This document shows, piece by piece, positions 1 to 7,919 of a DNA stretch of 12,651 nt (within the stretch, counting starts at the first letter, position 1; each line of letters begins with the position of its first letter). Made by a program: the position numbers and the translations under genes. This DNA comes from Tieghemiomyces parasiticus (Eukaryota; Kickxellomycota; Dimargaritomycetes; Dimargaritales; Dimargaritaceae): the NCBI GenBank assembly GCA_027575765.1, contig JANBPT010001191.1, positions 1 to 12,651 of the forward strand. The letters are read 5' to 3'. The notes beneath the pieces are model-generated. The model made no database searches and had not been told where the DNA came from. It saw only the letters and a list, made by a program, of their open reading frames with translations.

Positions 1-50
1 GTGTCGACTTCCGCAGTCCCATCCCCCACCCCACCCTAATCTACTAATCC

Positions 51-830
51 TGATGTGCAGGTCCTCATTAAACAATGCCAATATGCGGGCCGCAAGGCAG
101 ATAGCCATTAACGTGAGCTGAGAGCCCTGCTATGATAGGCTGCATCTGGCCGTATCACCATCAACAGGAAACGAGCTCGCTTGTGGTACAGGCCACTACT
201 CCTTTGAAGAGGAGCCTTGGTTTGGCCACCCGTCAGACAGCATTGGCAACCTTGACGGGGTCATAGCTCCGAGATGGCATGGCCATTTCAGCTGCCGGGT
301 CCCCCACAACCCCACAAACGACCAGCACCGCCAGCAGGTACATTATAACCACCTTTTTCGTAGAAGAGTCCGACAGGCCAGTGCGTACCTGCTAGGCTTG
401 AATGCCGAAAGTGAAAACGACTAGAGGCACCGGTACGATCTACTTGGGGGTTCTAACCACCGGAGGTAGCGCCCTAAAAGGGCACCTGTTTCAACCCAGA
501 CTCACCCGGGCTGTGTCATACCCAAGGGCACGTTGAAGGGTAGGCAGAGTGTTATTTTACCCGGATGCGGCCAGTTGCACCCGAGTACCAAACTTCCTAC
601 GCCCACTGGCTGTTCAGGAATGTCAAACGACGGCTGAGGGGTAGGAACTTCATCACACTGGAGACAACTGTGGCCACCTGGAAATTGGAGCTAGCCAGAG
701 ACCAATTAAAAGACTTTAGATCCGGTTATGATGGCTGAGTAGAAAGAGCCCGCCGAGCGACACAGGGTGGTGGCAACTATATTGAATAAACGTCATTTAG
801 ATTGGGGTGTCACTATATATAGCGCCACCT
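51..830 (+). mobile_element. Degenerate mariner-family transposase relic, copy A
   Basis: This stretch aligns collinearly by eye with the reverse complement of the second relic (copy B) along most of the coding length. Recognisable pieces are a helix-turn-helix end remnant around 200-245 (EEEPWFGHPSDS, compare the mariner pattern EDEPRSGRPS), and a C-terminal part around 608-790 (WLFRNVKRRLRGRNF and then GGNYIE followed by a stop near 788). The middle is frame-broken. About 215 bases present in copy B, including the part coding for the HDN catalytic motif, are missing here near position 598. The third catalytic Asp of the D34D triad is also absent, because the residues before WLF read YAH. 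No intact terminal inverted repeat or TA target duplication could be assigned. It is clearly dead. The family assignment rests on short motifs and on similarity to copy B. Confidence 0.72.
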
Positions 831-1074
831 ATATTATCGTTAGGGACATGGCGTCCGTTTAGAACCCGTACCATTCTATCTGTATCCGGTGGATATTCAC
901 TCCTTTGGTTACCTTAGCGCCTTTGCCATTTCAGCGTCTCATTCCCGTCTCCATATCGCTCAGCCTCGGCTGGTATAGAAAGGTAAACCGGCGCCAAAGG
1001 AGCCCGATACAGGGTGGTAAAGGTAAATAGTAATAATATAAATGCTACAAAAGCGTGTGCCAATTCTGAAGTCA

Positions 1075-2115
1075 AATGATATTTATTTAATATAGCCACC
1101 ATCACTCTGCACCACTCGGCGAGCTCTTTCTATCCAGCTATCAAAGCAGGCTCTAAAGTCACTTTGTAGGGGTCCAGAAAGTTTCGATTGCCAGGCGCCC
1201 ACGACTTTCCTCCTGTGTGCTGAACTCCCTACTCCTAAGCCGCTGTTTGACATTCATGAACAGCCAGATGCCGCTGGGAGGGCAGGTCAGGACTGTAGGG
1301 AGGGACTGGCAGAAGTTCGACTCTGGTGTCGGAAATGTAGGTTTGGGTAGCTGCAGTATAATGTGGTAGTGCATTATCATGGTGAAGCTGCAAAGAGTGA
1401 TGGTCCAGACTTCCACGTACCTCCACCCAGGCCTGGACCGTGGGCTTCAGTTCGTACTCTAAATAGAGTTCTGCGGAGACCCTGGCACCAGGGAGACTTG
1501 ACACTCAGGTGTAATAGGCCACACCTTGTGAAAAAATAATGGCCAGCACCACCTTGGGTGTAGTATGGCCTCGGTGGGTCTCGGTTGGGACAGAGCCACC
1601 TTTAGGGCACCACCTTCGACGGTTAGAGCCAGTAGGGGGGGATCATAAAGGTAAACCCAAGTTTCGTCGCCTGTAACAATGGAGCCCAGCAGGTAGTCAC
1701 TGGCCCCGTCAAATTTCTCCAGGAACACAGTGGGTAAACCGTAACTGCTAATGGCACTGGTCATCGGTGAGGTTGTGGAGGTCCCTGCGCAGGACATTGT
1801 GCATGATACTAGGGGAAGTGTGGCAGGCATGGGCCAGCTGCTCAGCAGTAAGTCGAGGGTCTTTCTTAAGCTATGTCAGGATCATGTCCCCCTAATATCC
1901 ATTAAGGTCATCTGATGGGTGGCCAGAACAAGAGTCATTTGCAAAGGAGTGGTGACCTGTGAGAAAATGTGCCAGCCACTTGTAGACGGTGGAGCATCTA
2001 GAGGCATCCGAGCCCAACTTGGAAGCCAAAACATTAAAAATAGCATCTGACTTGCAGCCCTCCAGATAGTAATTATCAATAAGGACCCATGCATCACGCC
2101 TGGCTAATTTGGGTA
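1075..2115 (-). mobile_element. Degenerate mariner-family transposase relic, copy B
   Basis: Read on the minus strand from about 2115, successive frames give the whole order of a mariner (IS630/Tc1/mariner superfamily) cut-and-paste transposase. An N-terminal HTH region includes STVYKWLAHF and SGHPSDD. A second HTH region includes KDPRLTAEQLAHA. The first catalytic Asp lies in VTGDETWVYLYDP (codon 1668-1666), the second in HHDNALPH (codon 1378-1376), then PPYSPDL, then WLFMNVKQRLRSREF, and a C-terminal end RARRVVQSDGGYIK with a stop near 1075. At least three in-frame stops fall in the N-terminal half and at least three frame changes occur later, so it cannot encode an active enzyme. The third catalytic position reads SGIWLF where an Asp is expected before the aromatic-LF motif. 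Copy B is less decayed than copy A and faces it tail to tail. Confidence 0.87.
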
Positions 2116-3021
2116 GAGTGGAGGAGGGGCGTTCGAAAAGTAGACTTGATGGATGGTTAAAGAAAAAGCAAGGTGTGAAGTGAGAAATGGTTTAATCCTG
2201 GAGTGGTTCATTCCAATTGACTCGGCGTTGTTGATTCTCCTTTTATTATCTGAACCACTGCAATCTGAGATCCTAAGCCTAGAATTTGCAAATGATTTGT
2301 CACTATTTATACTTCCCATCATGAAAACAAGTTCACAGCTGGCCACACATTCAGTTTAAAGTAGGCTATCTTACTTGTCTATGCTAGAATGATTTATAGA
2401 CATCGACATGGGACGAAAATATAATCGCGGCTATCCTGTGGAGCGCTTGTTGGGGTTGAACGTGTCCGCCAAGCTACCCCAACAGGTATATACTATAACT
2501 AATCATAAGGCAGTGGTTGGGTATCGAAACGTAGATGGTTCCATTTGTTCAACGTGGTCGGTCAGTTATTAGCTGGCTGCGGCTTTATGAGCTGCCCGAC
2601 GAGTAAAGCTGTAGAGACTGGGTCAGACCCGCAGAAAATTAGATTTCCTCATGGATAGATTGGTCTCTGGTGACCGTTTTGTATATAGATGCCAACCCCA
2701 CTCAAGAAAATATGGCGATAAGATGGTTCTAGGGGTGAATCTCTCGGAGACAGTAGCGGCATTCCCGCACAGTGACGTGATGCATTCCAAGACTTGTGAC
2801 GTAATAGGTACTATCGGTAGCGCGTGCTCTTTCCAAAACGGTGAGTTTGGATGCGATGAAGTCTGTAGCTCTTGAGGGTTTTTGATGTTTAATCCTTTAT
2901 TCTGATCCCTGTGGATGGCAAATTATGACTAACGGGTTGCCTGCCTTAGATTTACTATAAGTAAAAAATTCACATCACCTGAAGCGATGAAGCAGGCAGC
3001 CGGACGATTTCTCATATCCAC

Positions 3022-3046
3022 AAAAAGAGCAGCCAACTGGCTGCTC
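3022..3046 (-). other. Perfect hairpin followed by T-run on the minus strand
   Basis: An 8-bp perfect stem (GAGCAGCC at 3027-3034 pairing with GGCTGCTC at 3039-3046) encloses a 4-base loop. On the minus strand the stem is followed at once by TTTTT (3026-3022). The shape is that of a bacterial intrinsic terminator, and a T-run could also stop RNA polymerase III. No small RNA gene was recognised on either side, so the role is unknown and chance is possible. Confidence 0.3.
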
Positions 3047-4039
3047 ACCCACGTTCGGAAGCACTCTGCACTGGTTCTGGTGCCGTAAACGAGGCGGTGG
3101 TTTCTCGCTCGAAACTTCGGATGGAATATTCCAAAATGATTTATTTTTTGCTGTGAAAGCCTTCTCTGACGTGTGGGTACGAGGGTTTTCAGCCGACGTA
3201 GTCCCTATGGTGCCATTGTGCAGGGTTACCAGGAGGACCAGGCTTCTATAAGCAGTACGCGCCTGGCGGCCGAGTGGAGATGGCGAGGAGAAAATTATGA
3301 TCTAAGCGGACAGTCCTGTGGTGCGCCAACCGAAGCAGGGGAAGTCAAATGGAGAATGTATGGGTGCCCAGGCTACCGGGCGACGCGGGGAGGGGGCCTT
3401 CCAGGGCGTAGGTTGAGGGGTAAGTGCGGCCCCATGCTTGTCGCTACGACGAGTTGCTCCCTCTTTCTCGAAATACTCACTCAGACTTGCCTTCCTCGTT
3501 ACTCTCCTCGTATGTTGTCCTCTCTCGTAACCATTCGACCTCAACTTTTGTTCTCAACATCCGACCGTTACCAGCGGTTGCCCCACTCGCCCTCATTTCG
3601 ACACATCCATACCCCACCCAAGTCAAGGCGCGTTACTCGGCCGTTTCACCTGACATATCCCAGTTCTCAAACCGTTTTCTCGGTCACTGTCCCTTCCCTT
3701 ACCTATTGGCGCCAACCACTTACTTGCTCTCCTCTACACAAGTTGGACATTTATATTGTTACTGTAACAATCTAGAGTCTCACCATCCCTACGTTAAAGC
3801 CCCATTCGCTGACCAGGTAGGCTATCCGCTACGTACACCCCATACGTGTAGTGCTGGCACTCACGGGCCTGGCATCCACGAACTCCGCACCTAGAATCTA
3901 GGAAAGAGCTTTGCCCGACGACGCTACCTGCCCTGGCCGGCACGCTGCGCGAACACTACAGGATCACCACTGGCTCCGAGTAGTACCTAACGTGGGCACG
4001 TCGTCCACCTACCGAATCCACCAGCCATCCCAGCACATT

Positions 4040-4233
4040 GCTTGGCTTTCAACGTCCACGTACCCCTAATGCCCAGTTCCCCCGTCGCCACACCCTCCCT
4101 CCCACATCCAGATTCTTCCTTCCCTCCTTTAGAAGTGGACCACGGCACGTCCTTTTCCTCTCACTTACAATTATTCGACCAGCCCTGCCTTAGGCCACAC
4201 CTGGTTCGACTCCCCCCCTCACTGCTTGGCGCA
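4040..4233 (+). promoter_or_regulatory. Pyrimidine-rich leader/promoter of NCS-1 gene
   Basis: The stretch directly upstream of the NCS-1 start codon is strongly C/T-rich on the coding strand, with runs such as CTTCCTTCCCTCCTTT near 4109-4130 and CTCCCCCCCTC just before the ATG. CT-rich tracts near the transcription start are typical of filamentous fungal promoters. No TATA box was seen. The transcription start cannot be placed from sequence. A reading frame is open from 4042 into the ATG, but the family start MGKTNSK is the right one. Confidence 0.35.
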
Positions 4234-5250
4234 ATGGGCAAGACCAACAGCAAGCTGTCCCACGAAGAACTGAAGGAGCTGCGGGAGCTCACACACTGTA
4301 AGCCCTCAATGATAATATTCGTCTAACTGTGCAGCATAATAAGCGGCCTCTGACGCCCGGAACTAACGCGTACCATTATTCAAACCATGCCCGATTTTCT
4401 GTCCACCAGTCGAGAAGACCGAATTGAAGCAATGGTAAGCCCTCTAGACTAAGGTTTGGCGGTCCTTCACCCCTATGGCCGTCGACGTTTTTGACCTTCC
4501 TTCTTTCCAATGCCGTGCGGTTGTCCCGCTCCATGAAGTTGCGTAGGGGTACAGTTAGCCCTGACAGCGTAGCTGTTTGTCACCCTTCCTTCTCCGTCTG
4601 TAGCTGACGTCATTCTCTTACCTGGCGACCCACCTCACTCTTTCGGTTCTTGTCGGTCAGGCACAAGGGCTTCGTCAAGGATTTTCCAAGCGGCACCCTG
4701 GGGCCTAACGAGTTTCGAAAGATCTACAAGCAGTTCTTCCCGTTTGGCGATTCAACCGAGTTTGCCGACTACGTATTTCGGGTGTTTGACCACAACAACA
4801 ATAACCAGATCGATTTTAAAGAGTTCATATGTGCCCTCTCGGTGTCCTGTCGTGGGACCCTCGAGGAGAAAATAATGTGGACATTCCGCCTCTACGATAC
4901 CGACCAGGACGGATACATTACCTACGAGGAGATGCTACGGATCGTGGAGGCCATTTACAAAATGGTCGGCACCATGGTCACCCTCCCCGAGGACGAGGAC
5001 ACCCCCGAAAAGCGTGTCAAGAAGCTGTTCAACCTGATGGATAAGGTACGTTTTTCCCCCTTAGTAATTACTGAAGCAAGCTTTTCCATGTTCCTGCTGG
5101 GGCAATCGACTAACACTCCTAGTACACCACCCATCTGTTCTACTCACACAGGACCACGACGGCAAGGTCAGCCTCGACGAGTTCAAAGAAGGGTCGGCGC
5201 AGGACCCGTCGATCGTGGAAGCTCTCAATCTGTATTCCGGTCTTGTTTAG
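4234..5250 (+). CDS. NCS1: Neuronal calcium sensor 1 / frequenin-type EF-hand protein
   Basis: Exons 4234-4297, 4410-4434, 4661-5045 and 5152-5250 join in phase to give 190 residues, the usual NCS-1/Frq1 length. Family role: a myristoylated calcium sensor that binds phosphatidylinositol 4-kinase and other partners at Golgi and plasma membranes. The N-terminus MGKTNSK fits N-myristoylation (Gly2, Ser6). EF-hand 1 is degenerate (residues 37-48, FPSG where CPSG is usual). EF-hand 2 has a loop D73-N75-N77-Q79-E84, EF-hand 3 D109-D111-D113-Y115-E120, and EF-hand 4 D157-D159-D161-K163-E168. The protein ends LYSGLV, the lobe that regulates partner binding. Introns are 112, 226 and 106 nt. Donors are GTAAGC, GTAAGC and GTACGT, and CTAAC-like branch sites precede the first and third acceptors. 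Exon 2 is only 25 nt. Intron 3 interrupts the EF-4 loop between MDK and DHDG. The gene converges with ALG1. Confidence 0.97.
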
Positions 5251-5636
5251 GCGTCCCCATACCGCACCTTATCTGCCCAGCGCGCGAGTGGTATCTCACG
5301 AACTTCACCCTACTTCCCCGTTGCTATGTGTACTCACCATTGCCTCACTAGGATGTCGGATTCCTCGGTTTAATCCGTCCCTATGTCTCCAATTTTCCTA
5401 ACCATCTTAGCCCTGCGTCCCTAACCCGTCGGTCTCCCAACAATTTTTTTACCCCTCCTAGTGTACTTTTACGCTGTTCTGACCCCTCACTCTAGCCGCC
5501 TTTTTAGGTTAAAGGTCTCGACTACCAAATACAAGAAAAAAACAAACAGGTATACCAAAACTTGAGACTCTTAAATGATGAAACCTATACGGTGGCAAAG
5601 GTTTTGACCGTTTGAGAAGCTCCAATTCCCACCCCA
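5251..5636. other. Convergent intergenic region NCS-1 / ALG1
   Basis: 386 bases between two stop codons facing each other. The plus strand is pyrimidine-rich (several C/T runs, and a seven-base T run near 5442-5450) and turns A-rich around 5520-5560. It should hold both 3' untranslated regions. No canonical AATAAA was seen on either strand, and no gene or repeat was recognised. Confidence 0.5.
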
Positions 5637-7553
5637 TTATTCGTGGTGATTCTCCTGAGAGCCGGCCAGGGTGAATACGTCCAGTACTTTGGCCCGCCAA
5701 TGGGCCGACCAGCGTACACTCTGAAAGGCACGCAGCTCCTGCTTGGCCCGAGCCAGTTCGTCGTTGCCGTCGTCCGTGATACCCCCAAACAGGCGCTGCG
5801 GGTATGGAAAAACAATAGTAACGGTGAAGGTACGGAGAGGTTACATTAAAGAGCTTCCAGCTACTCGTTACTAGGGCGGCCAGCAGGCCTAGAGGTGCCG
5901 CCCAAATCACAGAGAAGCCAACGCCAAGACCAGTGTCTCAGCTGCAAACCATCAAGTGTCTTACTTACCTGCCACTGCCGAGCTAATTCCTCGCCGTCAT
6001 CGAATACCCAGCCGTTACGGCCGTGGCGCACGAGTTCGCCAATACACTGGAACCGAACGGCACACACGGGCAGTCCGCATCCAAACATATCAACCACCTT
6101 CATGGGGAGGTCCAGTCCAGATGACGACTGATGGAGGGATACGCCCAGGTCCGCTGCCCCAAGGAGGCGTGGATAATCCTCGGCTGTCAGCCACAGGGTC
6201 AAGATGCGGACGTGGTGGAGGTCGAGGCGGCGGATTTCGGCCTCGTAGAAGGCGCGCTGCGGACCCCGACCTGTAATGAGGAGTACTAGCGGCGGCAGGC
6301 GCCGCTGGAGCTCAAAGGGCTCGGCGTTGGAGAGGGTTTGCTGCACCACGAGGGCGTCATACCGCCGGGCGGCCCGTAGCAGCACCGAAAAGTCCTCGTC
6401 GGCTGTCCAGCTGGTGCTACTGACCAGGACCCGGGGACGACCTACACGAGGCCGTAGCAGGACCTCCCCGGTACAGGTGGCCTCGTCTTCGGTGAATAGT
6501 GTCCGGGTGGGAAGCGCATGGCCCCCGAGGGCGACGCTGATCTGGGCAAAGTCCGGGTTCTGCTCGGTAAGGTCGCACCAGAACTTGTGAGCCTCACGCA
6601 GAGTGAGTCGATGAAAATGGGCCGGTGCCCGGTCGTGGAGGACGACGACGGGCCCATGAATGTGCCAGCGATCGCGGAGTTCCTCGGCCATGGCATCCGT
6701 AACGCAGAGGTGGGCGTAGGCTCGAGCACCAAAGACGCGCTCATACCTGAAAGAACACATAAGGATAAACATGAGGGACATGAATAGATATGCGTGAGTG
6801 GGCGCAGGCTAGCGCCAGATTTAGTTCGGTGTTGGCACAATCTAGTCGAAAGGCAGCTGAGTTACAAAGCACTGACCACGGCACCCAACTTACCATTCCG
6901 CGATCCGTACCGCCGGGTGACGGGACCCGAGATTAAGAGCGAGAATAGTGTACCCGAAGTTGTGCCAGTCGATGACCAGCCGGATCCCGCGTAGCCAGCA
7001 CACCACCTGGGCTACTAGCAGGGTCGGGATGGCCGGTGGGTTCTGCACAAGGAGGAAATCTGGTCGGGCTAGTGTCACTGTGAGTAGCCATAGCAGCTGG
7101 AGGATCTGTAAGAGAATCTTAACGGGTGCGTTGGCCAGAAAAAGAAGCCGCGAAGCTCCCGGTGGGGGTCGCCATGGTACCTGGAGGTGGTGGAGGCGGA
7201 TCCGGTTGGAGGCAAGCAAAGTCTCGGGGGGTTTGGCGCCTACGAATAGAGGGTTGGAATAAACAAGAAAATACGTGGGTCAGCGCCTAGAGGGTGTGGG
7301 ATTTTACGAGACTTGGTCCAGGTTCCTGGGATAGCCGGCGTACGCCACGAAGGTTATTAATCTTACCAAGCCATAGTCCCCCTGCCCTGGGCTCCTTCGC
7401 TGCCACAAGCCACGTCGCTCGTGGCGGAAACCTACCTTTGTAGCCAACCAGATCCACGTCAAACCCATTTTCCGCTAAGGCCAGCGCATGGTTCTGCATT
7501 CGCGGCGAGCGGCCCACGTCTCCTAGAACGAGTACGCAAACACGCCTAGCCAT
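5637..7553 (-). CDS. ALG1: ALG1 beta-1,4-mannosyltransferase (chitobiosyldiphosphodolichol)
   Basis: Four minus-strand exons (7553-7436, 7239-6894, 6746-5969, 5795-5637) splice in phase to 466 residues, as in other Alg1 proteins (about 450-465). Family role: GT33 enzyme adding the first mannose from GDP-mannose to GlcNAc2-PP-dolichol on the cytosolic face of the ER. Diagnostic motifs are [20 protein letters not shown] (residues 7-26), VIDWHNFGY (128-136), [11 protein letters not shown] (264-274), the GRGP loop (314-317), [20 protein letters not shown] (340-359) and [20 protein letters not shown] (362-381), the donor-binding signature. Residues 70-97 are hydrophobic and may associate with the membrane. 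The C-terminal exon (RLFGG...QSVRWSAHW) matches the family end. Introns are 196, 147 and 173 nt. Unlike animal and yeast Alg1, the chosen ATG gives no N-terminal transmembrane anchor. In-frame sequence just upstream has no ATG and no clear hydrophobic helix, so an upstream exon could be missing. Confidence 0.96.
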
Positions 7554-7919
7554 TCTAGTGGTTGGGCTGTGCGACTTTCGAAATGCGAAGGGGCGTGGTA
7601 CAATCGTGTTCGGTGCGTTATTGATAGGAAGGGGGAGGCGAATCCAGACAAAATAATGACAACTCGAACTCCGTGAAGAGGTTTTGGAAATGCCGGGGTA
7701 GCCTGTGTATGCCCTTCAGCGGGCCGTCTGGCGTATTGTAGGAAGCCGCCAGCCAATGGTGAACAGTAGCTCACAAGTCACCACAGTAGAGACACATCTT
7801 CCGCGCCCGCACGCATCGGGGACTAGTGCAACTTACTCAATACCATTGCCTCCACCTTTTCAGTCATAGTCGTATCATCAGTGTACAACTCTTCTCGTCA
7901 TCATCTGCATTGCTGGCTC
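7554..7919. promoter_or_regulatory. Shared divergent promoter region ALG1 / C3HC gene
   Basis: 366 bases between two start codons pointing away from each other, so it must contain both 5' untranslated regions and promoters unless a hidden upstream exon exists. A CCAAT pentamer lies at 7753-7757, about 160 bases before the C3HC start and 200 before the ALG1 start. No TATA box stands out. Short open frames here, including 7774-7523 on minus with a hydrophobic run, show no family motif, although one could conceal an extra ALG1 exon. Confidence 0.45.

Larger units (their letters stand above)
2116..4233. other. Long non-coding stretch between mariner relic and NCS-1 gene
   Basis: About 2.1 kb with no gene I can support. 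Open frames here (for example 2153-2359 and 3173-3775 on +) have no recognisable motif, no splice-consistent extension and a composition like translated non-coding DNA. The part up to about 3170 is relatively AT-rich. From about 3420 the plus strand becomes pyrimidine-rich, increasingly so towards the NCS-1 start, as is common upstream of fungal genes. One strong short hairpin lies at 3027-3046. No tRNA, rRNA or snRNA was recognised. Confidence 0.5.

Noticed and set aside
900..1002. 9-bp inverted repeat CTCCTTTGG / CCAAAGGAG between the two mariner relics, a possible terminal inverted repeat
   Set aside because: The match does not extend beyond 9 bp, both arms lie on the same side of copy B's coding end, and a repeat this short is expected by chance.
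2448..2484. 9-bp inverted repeat TGTTGGGGT / ACCCCAACA with a 19-base loop
   Set aside because: About one such repeat is expected by chance in a window of this size, and nothing around it suggests a gene or regulatory site.
2971..3170. Possible box C/D snoRNA (GCGATGA near 2983, CTGA near 3165)
   Set aside because: The boxes are about 180 bases apart, much too far for the class, the C box is imperfect, and no terminal stem was seen.
3173..3775. 200-codon open frame on +
   Set aside because: There is no family motif, the composition is like non-coding sequence, the pyrimidine-rich tract in its second half looks like promoter DNA, and it does not connect by splicing to NCS-1.
4202..4212. GGTTCGACTCC, an exact match to a tRNA B-box
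   Set aside because: The flanking bases do not pair into a T-arm, no A-box was found at a suitable distance upstream, and the site lies directly in front of the NCS-1 start codon.
5419..5427. CCCTAACCC resembling one and a half telomere repeats
   Set aside because: It is a single unit with no tandem copies and is expected by chance in a C-rich spacer.
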